DNA from: Flavobacteriales bacterium
Lineage (GTDB): Bacteria; Bacteroidota; Bacteroidia; Flavobacteriales_F; PHOS-HE28
Assembly: GCA_019638115.1 (NCBI GenBank)
Contig: JAHBUK010000002.1
Span: forward strand, 317,867 to 381,866
Direction: 5' to 3'
Length of the DNA: 64,000 nucleotides
Below the pieces are notes generated by a model. The model worked only from the letters and a program-made list of their open reading frames with translations, was not told the DNA's origin and ran no database searches. Shown in pieces: positions 32,633 through 40,986 of this stretch (position 1 is the first letter of the stretch; each line of letters opens with the position of its first letter). Both the position numbers and the translations under genes were made by a program.

Positions 32633-33059
32633 TCAGGGGGCTTGCGTGAAGCGGACGTTAGTGGGTGTAACGCCGCCGATGCACTGGAGAATGATGTCGC
32701 GGTCGTTGTTCACGCCGGTGTACTTGACCACACCGTCCAAGTTCAGGTCTTCGGTGAAGTAGCCGCTAACCGTGTTGGACGGTACCACGGACCCGATGCT
32801 CATCAGGATCATGTCGCGGTCGTTGTTGTTGCCGGTGTAGAGCACAGCCCCATCGGAGTTCACATCCCCACCCCACATGGCTCTGCGGTTGCTCTGCACC
32901 TTCATGGGATCTTGGCCATAGAGCGCCAAACCACCTTGGGTCATGTTCACCACTTCGGCATTGGAAGCCATGACGTTCGCGCGCTCATAACGGCAAGGTG
33001 GTTCCGGTGGCCGATGGCCAACGGCGCCCTGTAGCGTATTGGTGAACGCAACAACGGAG
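32633..33059 (-). pseudogene. Frameshifted C-terminal part of the beta-helix protein
   Basis: The C-terminal module belonging to the upstream beta-helix gene continues here in a different frame. It ends with two copies of a motif (GDVNSDGAV.YTGNNNDRD.IL..IGS and E.LNLDGVV.YTGVNNDRD.IL..IGG, about residues 130-195 of the frame), a dockerin-like pair. Between 33059 and 32980 at least three frame changes are needed to read through: the peptide HRNHLAVMSA lies in a third frame between two stretches of this one. Either the gene is broken or the assembly has indels. Confidence 0.7.
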
Positions 33060-35828
33060 CTTTCCATCGTGCGAGATCGCATCCCCATCAGCTTGCAAAA
33101 GGGCAACACGGCGCTCAACAAGCGCATGTCCCGCACCGTTGTTCCGCAGTTCCACCAACACCCAATCCACAATGGCATCGTTGCCTGTAAGTGCAGCCAC
33201 GCCGGGTGAGATGGTAACCCCGGGGTTGGCCACCACGAACCCAAGCGCGGTGTAGGGTTCGCTCATGGGCAGCAGGCCCATCTCCCGCAGATCGGTGCGC
33301 ATGATACCGGTCGTCCAGTTCAAGGGGCCTTCGAGCAGCACTCGGGCGCCTACCGTGTTCGTTGGGGTTTGAACACAATCCGTGGAGGGCACACGGTAGA
33401 TGATCTTGGAGGAGTATGCCGGCACACTGATCGGGCCGTTGATCATGTTGCCGGCCACATCGGACCAGCACCCGGCGGGCGCCGAGAACTGCTGCGTGGT
33501 GGATTGATCATTGATCAGAAGCACATGGTGGTCGTTGGGGTCAATGGGTTGCACGGTTACGCGTTGCAGTTGGATGTTGTCGATCCAATAGCGCGGGTCG
33601 CTGTAGTCGTTGGTGAGTTGGATGACCCCTTGGTCCGTGAGCCCGGCTTGGAAATAGATCTCCATGTCGCGACGCTCTGGCGAGAACGGTATCTGGCGTT
33701 CATGGATGACCAGGCCACCTGAAAATTGGGATACACCTTTCACACCGGTTTTCAGAATGCCGTGGATGTCCGATTGCAGGCTGAAGCGCATGCGGTACCA
33801 TTGACCATTCTGAATGCTGAACTGGTTGGTGCTGCGGTTCACCATGCTGCCATACTGGCTGTTGTTGGGCAGGTTCGCACGCATCGCACCGTTGTCCAGG
33901 TATTGCGTGCTGTGTGTGAGCTGACTGTTGTTCGGGAATGCGGCCCAACCGTTCACGTTGGTGTTGAAATCCCCGTTCACCACCACGTTGCTGCTCAGCT
34001 CCGACAGGGTGGTGTAGGTTGCCTGCCGCAGCGGGCTGCGTGATGATCCGGCATCCTCGCCACGCTCCACCTGCCATTGCTCCAGCGTGTAGTCGGTGCG
34101 TACGCCACTGTTGGTGTTGTGGATGTGAATGCTCAACTCGTTGTAGGGGCTGTAATAGCGGTTGTTCACGAAGGTGCCGAAGTCCACCAAGTTGGGGGAG
34201 TGCACGTTGTAGTGGTGCATGCACAACTGCCCGGGCCGTATGCTGTAGAGCAGATTGCCGCTATACAGGCCGTTGAAGGAGGCCACGTGATATGGTGGCG
34301 TTGCACCGGGTCCGTTGTAGTTGCTGTAGTCGGAGAGGCCGAGCTGGATCACGTTATCGAAGGCCACGTTATCACGGATGATGTTGTTGGCGGACACCAT
34401 CGTGTGGTCCACGTGTATGCCGGTCCCTTCGCAGCGTGCCACCGTGTTGCGCTCCACCACCGTATTGCGAATGGAGGTGTTGCCGAAATAGATGCCCATG
34501 CAGATCTTCCGGTAGTTCACGAAGTTGGTGGCAACGCTTTCCAGGTCCCCCACGATGTCCGTGACCACGTTGTCACGCACGATCATGCCGTCCGCATGGT
34601 CGAAGGCGATCCCCGAACCGTCGTTGAGCAGGGAAGTGGCGTTGTGCACCACGTTCCGTTCGATCAATGCGTTCTTATTGGCAATGATCCCGATGTAGCC
34701 GATGTTGTCCAACCGGTTACCGCGGATCACCACATTATCACCGGTGGTGCTGATGCCCATGTGGCCCCAGATGCTCTCCCCAAGACCGGGGCGAAGGCCA
34801 CATTCGGTGATCACGTTGTCCGCGATGAGCACCGTGTTGTCATGCGACCAGATGGCGGTGGCGTAGGAATCGTTGATGATGTTGTTGCTGTAGGTGTTGT
34901 TGTTACCCGAGCTGCCGATGGCCTTGTAGAGGTGGCGGAACGTGCAACCGGTCACCGTTACGTTGTTGGCACCTTCCACATACACGCCTTCACCCTTCTG
35001 CCCTTGGAAACAGAGGTTCTCGATGCGGATGTGATTGCGCTGCCAGGTGGGGACGATACCGCGGTTATGGATGGAACCGAGCACATTGATGTTGTTCGGG
35101 TTCGCATTGTTGGGCGCCCAGAGGTACACGCGACCGTTGGTCGCATCGTAGAACCACTCGCCGGGCATGTCCAATTCGCTGAGCTTGTTGCAGAGATAGA
35201 AGCCCCAGTCGTTGGTGCCCATGTTGGCCGTGATCGGCTGGAAGGTGATGGCGTTGTTGCCGGAACCGGTCACCTGAACGGCTTCAAAGCACCAGTTGGT
35301 ACTGCGGATCACGGCTGTTGCTCCTGCCCAATAGCCGTTGGTCTGTGCCAACGAAGATCCCGCATTGATCTGCGTACTGCTTCCCTGTTGATTGCGCAGC
35401 CAACCGGTATTTGGGAAGCGGGCAAGCGTCATGGGCTCATTGTTCACCAGGATGTACTTGGGCGCACTGGCGATGTTGGCGCGCCAGATGTTGCCTTGGT
35501 GTTGTACCCAACCGGTGATGGGGATACCGCCGGAAATGATGGGCTGCTCGCCGGAGCCATAAGCACCGAAAACAAGCGGGTTGGCCGCGTTGCCACTGGA
35601 ATAGATCTGGAGCTCGCCAGGGTATACTCCACCACGCTGGAAGAGTACCTGGTCACCAGGCTGCAGGCTTGCCATTACTTGCTGTGCCCGGGTAATGGTG
35701 CGCCAGGGAGTGGACTGCGAGGTTCCGTTGTTGGAGTCGTTCCCGGTCGGGCTCACGTAGTAGATAACGGCCATTCCCAACTGCGGGATCATGAGCGCCA
35801 AAGCGGAAAGCAAACGAAGTCCGATCAT
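32985..35828 (-). CDS. Right-handed parallel beta-helix repeat protein, exported (C-terminus frameshifted)
   Basis: A 947-residue frame beginning with a signal peptide (MIGLRLLSALALMIPQLG). Residues 24-130 form the 'YYVSPTGNDSNNGTSQSTPW' start of a DUF1565/pectate-lyase-like fold, then many Ala/Gly/Asn/Val-rich rungs ('NNVTVTGCTFRHL', 'NVVIRGNRL', 'NTVVERNTV') make a right-handed beta-helix to about residue 520. A carbohydrate-binding-like region ('VNGDFNTNVNGWA', about 620-760) follows. The last about 30 residues of this frame are out of register; the true end lies in the 32633-33059 frame. Likely a secreted polysaccharide-acting or adhesion protein. Confidence 0.85.
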   Translation of the reverse strand: MIGLRLLSALALMIPQLGMAVIYYVSPTGNDSNNGTSQSTPWRTITRAQQVMASLQPGDQVLFQRGGVYPGELQIYSSGNAANPLVFGAYGSGEQPIISGGIPITGWVQHQGNIWRANIASAPKYILVNNEPMTLARFPNTGWLRNQQGSSTQINAGSSLAQTNGYWAGATAVIRSTNWCFEAVQVTGSGNNAITFQPITANMGTNDWGFYLCNKLSELDMPGEWFYDATNGRVYLWAPNNANPNNINVLGSIHNRGIVPTWQRNHIRIENLCFQGQKGEGVYVEGANNVTVTGCTFRHLYKAIGSSGNNNTYSNNIINDSYATAIWSHDNTVLIADNVITECGLRPGLGESIWGHMGISTTGDNVVIRGNRLDNIGYIGIIANKNALIERNVVHNATSLLNDGSGIAFDHADGMIVRDNVVTDIVGDLESVATNFVNYRKICMGIYFGNTSIRNTVVERNTVARCEGTGIHVDHTMVSANNIIRDNVAFDNVIQLGLSDYSNYNGPGATPPYHVASFNGLYSGNLLYSIRPGQLCMHHYNVHSPNLVDFGTFVNNRYYSPYNELSIHIHNTNSGVRTDYTLEQWQVERGEDAGSSRSPLRQATYTTLSELSSNVVVNGDFNTNVNGWAAFPNNSQLTHSTQYLDNGAMRANLPNNSQYGSMVNRSTNQFSIQNGQWYRMRFSLQSDIHGILKTGVKGVSQFSGGLVIHERQIPFSPERRDMEIYFQAGLTDQGVIQLTNDYSDPRYWIDNIQLQRVTVQPIDPNDHHVLLINDQSTTQQFSAPAGCWSDVAGNMINGPISVPAYSSKIIYRVPSTDCVQTPTNTVGARVLLEGPLNWTTGIMRTDLREMGLLPMSEPYTALGFVVANPGVTISPGVAALTGNDAIVDWVLVELRNNGAGHALVERRVALLQADGDAISHDGKLRCCVHQYATGRRWPSATGTTLPL

Positions 35829-36064
35829 GGTGTCCTGGATTTTTCGGCGCCGTGAAGTTGGTAGTTGTCACGCCCGGATACGAGAGCGTGAAGCCCCTGT
35901 GTGCCAACATTTCGACAAGCAGGCGACGAGGCCCGATGGAGGCGCTGATGCACCCAATGATCGGTGGTTCTACTTGTCCACGATCGATCCGTGAAAGTGT
36001 GGAAAGCGACCAGGAAGCCTCCGATATGGCTTGCGGCTTGGTCCGATCGACACGGATGGGCTTG

Positions 36065-36138
<74 letters not shown>

Positions 36139-36209
36139 GGATGGCGCAAAGATCGCCGAATAGACCTTGTCTGCACACGGTGTGCATCGGGATATCGTGC
36201 GCATGCTCG

Positions 36210-36283
36210 TCGGGGCGGCCAGATCCACTGACGACCTTCCCGCCCACGGGCGGGACGCGCTACCGGGCTACGTAGTGGTGGGT
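36210..36283 (-). repeat. tRNA-Pro-derived degenerate copy 1
   Basis: The same sequence as the tRNA-Pro gene at its 5' and TΨC halves, but the anticodon stem-loop is replaced by a TCCCGCCC/GGGCGGGA palindrome and GTTCGAA in the TΨC loop is broken (GTGGATC). The 5' acceptor strand is also altered. It cannot make a working tRNA. It is unit 1 of a 116-bp tandem repeat. Confidence 0.8.
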
Positions 36284-36290
36284 AAGAACG

Positions 36291-36322
36291 AAAAAAGGCC
36301 AACCACCATGGTTGACCTTTTT
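36291..36322. terminator. Bidirectional terminator-like hairpin (copy 1)
   Basis: AAAAAAGGCCAACC, loop, GGTTGACCTTTTT. A nearly perfect palindrome with A-run and T-run on its two sides, usable on either strand. It is inside the 116-bp tRNA-Pro repeat. Confidence 0.65.
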
Positions 36323-36325
36323 GTG

Positions 36326-36399
36326 TCGGGGCGGCCAGATCCACTGACGACCTTCCCGCCCACGGGCGGGACGCGCTACCGGGTTACGTAGTGGTGGGT
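36326..36399 (-). repeat. tRNA-Pro-derived degenerate copy 2
   Basis: Nearly identical to copy 1, 116 bp away, with the same TCCCGCCC/GGGCGGGA replacement of the anticodon arm. One base change from copy 1 (GGGTTACG for GGGCTACG). Followed by the second palindromic terminator. Confidence 0.8.
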
Positions 36400-36406
36400 A
36401 AGAACT

Positions 36407-36438
36407 AAAAAAGGCCAACCACCATGGTTGACCTTTTT
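36407..36438. terminator. Bidirectional terminator-like hairpin (copy 2)
   Basis: Same palindrome as at 36291-36322; it lies immediately downstream (minus strand) of the true tRNA-Pro and would end its transcript. Confidence 0.7.
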
Positions 36439-36441
36439 GTG

Positions 36442-36515
36442 TCGGGGCGGCCAGATTCGAACTGACGACCTCCTGCTCCCAAAGCAGGCGCGATACCGGG
36501 CTACGCTACGCCCCG
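36442..36515 (-). tRNA. tRNA-Pro (TGG)
   Basis: Minus-strand cloverleaf of 74 nt: acceptor CGGGGCG/CGCCCCG, anticodon stem-loop CTGCTTTGGGAGCAG with anticodon TGG, TΨC arm with GTTCGAATC, discriminator A. It is the intact unit of the 116-bp array, with degenerate copies downstream (copies 1 and 2) and a truncated one upstream. Confidence 0.93.
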
Positions 36516-36536
36516 AAGAACTTGTCTCGTATTTGG

Positions 36537-36590
36537 TGACGACCTTCCCGCCTGAAGGCGGGACGCGTTACCGGGCTACGCTATGCCCTT
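36537..36590 (-). repeat. Truncated tRNA-Pro-derived copy
   Basis: Matches the 5' and middle of the tRNA-Pro-like copies, again with a palindrome (TCCCGCCTGAAGGCGGGA) in place of the anticodon arm. The TΨC and 3' acceptor parts are missing. It lies upstream of the intact tRNA-Pro and downstream of tRNA-Ser. Confidence 0.7.
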
Positions 36591-36601
36591 GGTAAACAAT
36601 G

Positions 36602-36623
36602 AAGGCCCGATTTCCGGGCCTTC
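36602..36623 (-). terminator. Hairpin downstream of tRNA-Ser
   Basis: AAGGCCCG / CGGGCCTT with a 5-nt loop, directly after tRNA-Ser on the minus strand and followed by CATTGTTT. Likely ends the tRNA-Ser transcript. Confidence 0.55.
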
Positions 36624-36714
<91 letters not shown>

Positions 36715-36908
36715 AAGGTGGTCCTTACAAAGAACGCCCCCGGTATTCCGGGGCGGCAAAGATAGAAGTACGGACCGAACGCGAAAGGGGTAATGAAAAA
36801 GCATTTCAGGAACTTCCCTCGGCAGGAGTCGTGCCCCCGTTCGTTAAGCGCCAAATGGCCGTGGCCAGAGGGCTTCATCGCATCTTTGCCATCTCAGCCC
36901 CACCAAGC

Positions 36909-37334
36909 ATGCTTCGCATCCTTATCCTGAACGGCCCCAACCTGAACTTGCTCGGCAGCCGGGAAACCGACATCTATGGCAGCACCGACCTTGAAACGCT
37001 CATCAACGGACTCCGCGAGCGGTTCCCGGACGTTCTGCTGGAACATATGCAAAGCAACGTGGAGGGTGAACTGGTCAATGCGCTTCATGAAGCGCGTACC
37101 CGACATGCCGGGGTGGTGTTCAACCCCGGGGGCTATTCGCATACCTCGGTCGCGCTGCGTGATGCGGTGGCGGCCATCGGAATACCTGTTGTGGAAGTAC
37201 ACCTGAGCAACCTGCTTGCTCGCGAGCCCTTCAGGCACACCTCGCTGGTGGGGAGCGTGGCCGCAGGCAGCATCATGGGCATGGGGGCAGCAGGCTACGA
37301 ATTGGCCGTGCGCTTCCTCTCCGGGCTACGCTGA
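36909..37334 (+). CDS. aroQ: 3-dehydroquinate dehydratase, type II
   Basis: Start at 36909 gives MLRILILNGPNLNLLGSRE, the family N-terminus with the 'NGPNLN' motif. The 141-residue protein has the catalytic Tyr region 'IYGS', 'QSNVEGELV', 'NPGGYSHTSVALRDA' and 'EVHLSN', all type II signatures. It dehydrates 3-dehydroquinate in the shikimate pathway and forms a dodecamer. It overlaps the tail of the convergent glycosyltransferase by 40 bp. Confidence 0.96.
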   Translation: MLRILILNGPNLNLLGSRETDIYGSTDLETLINGLRERFPDVLLEHMQSNVEGELVNALHEARTRHAGVVFNPGGYSHTSVALRDAVAAIGIPVVEVHLSNLLAREPFRHTSLVGSVAAGSIMGMGAAGYELAVRFLSGLR

Positions 37335-38356
37335 ATGATGTCTTTGGGGTCCAGCTGGCTGAAATGCTGGTACTTCAGGATGAAACGGTCGAAGGCGATG
37401 CTGCGTCGGTAGAGCCCGGTCAGGTCGGGGTCCTGTTCGGTCTTCATCAGTTGTCTGCGCTGTTTCAACAGGCCCGGCAAGCGAAAGAAGAAATGCCAAT
37501 GCGCAACGGCCACCTGCCAGGTGTGAGCGCCGTGCCCTTCCAGCAGGAATTTCCACGCGGCAGCACCATCAAGCACCAGGCGGCGCAGAAGTCGGCTGGG
37601 TAGCCAGCCTTCGTGCAGGTTGCGGGTGAGCACCATCAAACTGTTCCTGAAATTCAGGTAGGTCTTGCGGGGGCTACCATAGCCGAGTGCGCCACCGCCT
37701 ACATGATGGACCACTGCGGAATGGGTATACCCGATCCGGGCACCGCGTCGGCGAAGACGCCAGCACAGGTCGATCTCCTCCATGTGTGCGAAAAGGTCCG
37801 CGTGGAAACCACCAACACCGTGGAATGCCTGGGCGTCGATCATCAGGCATGCTCCGGTAGCCCAGAACACATCACGGTCGTCGTTGTACTGCCCGGTATC
37901 CTTTTCGGTGATCTCGAAAATGCGACCGCGGCAGAAGGGGTACCCGTTGCGATCAATGAAACCACCGGCAGCGCCGGCATGCTCGAAATGGTCGGGTATC
38001 CGGTGGGAGAGCACTTTCGGCTGGCAGGCCACCATGCCCGGTTCCGCATCCATGTAGCGGTTCAACGCATCCAACCAACCGGGGGACACTTCCACGTCGG
38101 AGTTGAGCAGCACGTACCGTTCTGCGGTCACTTGGGCCAACGCGGCATTATACCCCCCGGCGAAACCCAGGTTTCGGGTAAGCACGATACGCTCAACTTC
38201 GGGCATGGCGCTTTCCAGCCACTCCAAGCTGCCGTCGGTGGAGGCATTGTCCGCCACCACGATGCGGGCGCCGGGGCTATTGGCCAGCACCCCAGGAAGA
38301 AAGCGCTGCAACCAGTGCTTTCCGTTCCAATTGAGAATGACGACCGCTACGCGCAT
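37295..38356 (-). CDS. Glycosyltransferase family 2 protein
   Basis: Start at 38356 gives MRVAVVILNWNGKHWLQRF, a GT2 N-terminus. The 353-residue enzyme has 'VVADNASTDGSLEWL', 'RNLGFAGGYN' and 'LLNSDVEVSPGWLDAL' (the D.D metal site as NSDVE) and 'VFWATGACLMIDAQAFHGVGGF', the usual rhamnosyl/mannosyl-type layout. Substrate unknown. The C-terminal part reaches into the aroQ end on the opposite strand. It precedes the GWxTD gene's downstream end by 49 bp and may be co-expressed with it. Confidence 0.92.
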   Translation of the reverse strand: MRVAVVILNWNGKHWLQRFLPGVLANSPGARIVVADNASTDGSLEWLESAMPEVERIVLTRNLGFAGGYNAALAQVTAERYVLLNSDVEVSPGWLDALNRYMDAEPGMVACQPKVLSHRIPDHFEHAGAAGGFIDRNGYPFCRGRIFEITEKDTGQYNDDRDVFWATGACLMIDAQAFHGVGGFHADLFAHMEEIDLCWRLRRRGARIGYTHSAVVHHVGGGALGYGSPRKTYLNFRNSLMVLTRNLHEGWLPSRLLRRLVLDGAAAWKFLLEGHGAHTWQVAVAHWHFFFRLPGLLKQRRQLMKTEQDPDLTGLYRRSIAFDRFILKYQHFSQLDPKDIIQRSPERKRTANS

Positions 38357-38405
38357 GCCCTTGTACCAAAAGGCCCGCAAGATGGCACAATCCGGTGCAC
38401 GCGGA

Positions 38406-39866
38406 TCAGCGGGGCATTTCGAAGAACTCTTCGGTGCGTTCGCCGCTGGCGGAGTTGACCCGAGTGGGGTCCACGTTCTGCAATGGCACGTTGCGCGAGT
38501 GGATGATCTGGTTCCACCGGGGATTGGCTATTTCGCCGGGCACCTCGCTATGCAACAGTTCCAGGCAGTTGTTGGCCAGCGATGCCTGGTAGAACACGAA
38601 GCGGCGGTTGGTGTATTTGCCGGCTCGGTAGTAATGCCAGATGGTGTAGGGATAAGCATCCATTTCGTTGAAGCGGTCCATCATGGTGTTGGGTGCTCCG
38701 AACTTCAGGTACACGTATCCACGGTCGGTCTCATAGCCTTTCAGGACACGGCAGCTGAAGAGCTTGTTCACCTTGATCACTTGTTCACGGTACTCCTTCC
38801 AGGCCAGTTCGGGATCGGGGCTGCGGTTCACCCAAAAGCTGTAGAAGAAGCGTTTCATGAGCACCATGTCGCGGTCCTTCCAACGGTCGTCAATGATCTT
38901 GCGCTCCAGCGGGTCTGCAATGGGTCGAAGGCTGCGGATGTGTTCAACGAGGGAGTCCACGTTGTTGAAGGCACCTACGAAGCTGCCTGAGATATCCACC
39001 TTCTCCATGGACTGCAGATCGTAGTTGTATTCCTTGGGGTTGTTACGCTGAATGAATTGCTCACGTCGCGCTACGAGATCTCCTTTGCGATCGCGCACTT
39101 CAATGGCCAGCAGGTAGTTGCCGGAAGGAAGGTCGGCGATGTCGAATTCGGCGATGACCGGCTCCACAGCTTTGGCGCGAACGCGTTGTGCACGTCTGAA
39201 AGAGCCGTACACGGTGCGCTTCTCGAAGCTCTCCAACTGGTAGCTGAGCAGGTACATGCTGTCCGCGCCGAAGGCCTGGTCCGCACCATAGACCTCTGCA
39301 TAGAAACTGAGGTTGGTGATGGAACTGGGGTAGTAGTCGCTGATGAGCGGGACCGCGATGTATCCGAATTTACTGCCGACTGCACCGTTCGCCGGGTCGA
39401 AGCGTTCGGCAAGGAGCACGTCGGAGATCTGCACCCCGTCTCCCAGTTTGCCCACGGCCAGGGGAGCTTGGTAGCGTGTTGCGGTGGTGTCGGTGCTTTC
39501 CAGGTCGCGCACTTCCACATAGAGGTCGTACAAGCCAGCCGCCAGTTGGAATACCTCTTGGTGGATCAGGTCAACGGACAAGGTGTCTGAACGTTCCTGC
39601 CCGGCCAGTTCGACCTTGGAGAAGGCCTTGATGACACCGTTCTGTTCCACGATGGTAATGGCCTCGATGCGGCTGAACCGAAAGCCCCGTTCGTTCTCCC
39701 GGGCTTCCATGGTGCCGGCCATTACGGCCATGTTCACTTCCACCCGCGGACCCCGACCGGGATCGTGGAAGACCTTGGCCTCCACCACCAGACCAGTTGC
39801 GGACCAGAGCGGCAGCGAGAAAAACAAGGTGGCAACGAGAGCGACGAATTGAATGGAGGCGCGCAT
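38406..39866 (-). CDS. GWxTD domain-containing protein, exported
   Basis: Start at 39866 gives MRASIQFVALVATLFFSLPLWSA, a signal peptide; the -7 element TAACTTTG ends only 5 nt before it. The 486-residue protein carries the GWxTD-family region at about 340-460 ('KRFFYSFWVNRSPDPELAWKEY', 'KGYETDRGYVYLKFGAPN'; here GYETD stands in place of GWxTD). The N-terminal 300 residues are beta-rich. The family is common in Bacteroidota and function is unknown. Its promoter layout suggests a leaderless mRNA. Confidence 0.85.
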   Translation of the reverse strand: MRASIQFVALVATLFFSLPLWSATGLVVEAKVFHDPGRGPRVEVNMAVMAGTMEARENERGFRFSRIEAITIVEQNGVIKAFSKVELAGQERSDTLSVDLIHQEVFQLAAGLYDLYVEVRDLESTDTTATRYQAPLAVGKLGDGVQISDVLLAERFDPANGAVGSKFGYIAVPLISDYYPSSITNLSFYAEVYGADQAFGADSMYLLSYQLESFEKRTVYGSFRRAQRVRAKAVEPVIAEFDIADLPSGNYLLAIEVRDRKGDLVARREQFIQRNNPKEYNYDLQSMEKVDISGSFVGAFNNVDSLVEHIRSLRPIADPLERKIIDDRWKDRDMVLMKRFFYSFWVNRSPDPELAWKEYREQVIKVNKLFSCRVLKGYETDRGYVYLKFGAPNTMMDRFNEMDAYPYTIWHYYRAGKYTNRRFVFYQASLANNCLELLHSEVPGEIANPRWNQIIHSRNVPLQNVDPTRVNSASGERTEEFFEMPR

Positions 39867-39871
39867 ACGTA

Positions 39872-39879
39872 CAAAGTTA
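39872..39879 (-). promoter_or_regulatory. GWxTD gene -7 element
   Basis: Minus-strand TAACTTTG, exact TAnnTTTG, ending 5 nt upstream of the ATG. Because transcription starts only a few bases past the -7 box, the mRNA would have little or no leader. Confidence 0.55.
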
Positions 39880-40218
39880 AGGTCGCGGAAGCAAGCCGAT
39901 CGACCGGCGCGGTAACGGAACATACCGTTCCCTGCTTTGCGAAGGGATGGTCGTAATGCCGAATGAAGTTTCCTGAACGATGGTTCACCGAAGCGGTCTT
40001 TCATGCTGGCCCGGCCTACGAAGTACGTCTTCGCGGTGTCTGCGAAGCGGTCATCAGGCACCAGCATGGACCGGAACGGAGACTTGCGGCGTGTTACAAG
40101 CGATCCGCGTCAGGATGGTTGGGCTTCACCCATTGCCTTGCATTGCGCTTGGGGGGCAGGAAACGGTGGCATGTAACAAGGGACGCCAACACACATCTGC
40201 GCGTGGCGACGCTACCGG
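39880..40218. other. Gene-free stretch between GWxTD and batE
   Basis: About 340 bp with no convincing gene, RNA or repeat. Open frames run through it on both strands but resemble no protein. It holds the promoter side of the GWxTD gene and the 3' end of the bat operon. Confidence 0.5.
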
Positions 40219-40986
40219 CTAGATCACTTCGAGCGCTTCACCTTGGGTCCATCCCACACTGCCGTTGGGTAAGCGTACTTCGCTCCAGCCATCGCGTTGT
40301 TGCAGGATGCTGAGCTTGGTACCCTTGTGCAGAACGAAGATCACGGTGGATCCCGCGCGTGGTTCACTGAGCACTTCGATGCGTGCCCGCATGATGATAC
40401 TCTCCGAACGGTCCACCAAGGCGGCATGGCGCGCATAGGCGAAGCCCGCACTGGTGAGCAGGACAACGCCTGCGATGGCGGCCACGACACGCAGCGCCGA
40501 GCGCAGCCGCTGCAACTTTGGGAACAAAAGCAGCGACAAAGCGGTGAACAGCAGCAAGCCAGCCACCAACGAGCGCCGCGCCCAGCTGTCCACACCACCA
40601 CCGCTACGCAAGCGCGCCCAGAAAGCGCCCAGCTCGAAAGTGGGCATCGGCTTCATACGGTCCACCACCTGCTGTCGGGCCAGTTCCAGGTTCACATGCA
40701 CCTCTTCCGAGCCGGGGTCCATGCGCAAAGCACGCTCGTAGTAGAGAATGGCTTGCGGGTAGTCGCCCAGCTTGAAGTTGCAGTTGCCGATGTTGTAGAG
40801 CAGCGATGCTGACGAGAACTCGATGTTGAGCGATTTGTACAAGTCGAGCGCCTGCTGGTGATCGCCATCGGAATAGGCTTTCTCGGCCGCTCGCATCAGT
40901 GAATCGGCGGGAAGGGCAGTGGCGCCTGAAGCGTTCGAGAACGCGCCCAAGCAGAGCAGGGAAAGGAGGATGGTGGTGCGCATCAT
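40219..40986 (-). CDS. batE: BatE: TPR and SH3-like membrane protein
   Basis: Last gene of the bat operon; its ATG overlaps the batD stop (ATGATG). The 255-residue protein has a signal peptide, three TPR-like helices at about 30-110 ('SLLYNIGNCNFKLGDYPQAILYYERAL'), two membrane helices at about 140-185 and a C-terminal bacterial SH3 domain ('VLHKGTKLSILQQRDGWSEV', ends 'GWTQGEALEVI'). It is thought to act with BatA-D in envelope stress or aerotolerance. Length is normal. Confidence 0.93.
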   Translation of the reverse strand: MMRTTILLSLLCLGAFSNASGATALPADSLMRAAEKAYSDGDHQQALDLYKSLNIEFSSASLLYNIGNCNFKLGDYPQAILYYERALRMDPGSEEVHVNLELARQQVVDRMKPMPTFELGAFWARLRSGGGVDSWARRSLVAGLLLFTALSLLLFPKLQRLRSALRVVAAIAGVVLLTSAGFAYARHAALVDRSESIIMRARIEVLSEPRAGSTVIFVLHKGTKLSILQQRDGWSEVRLPNGSVGWTQGEALEVI

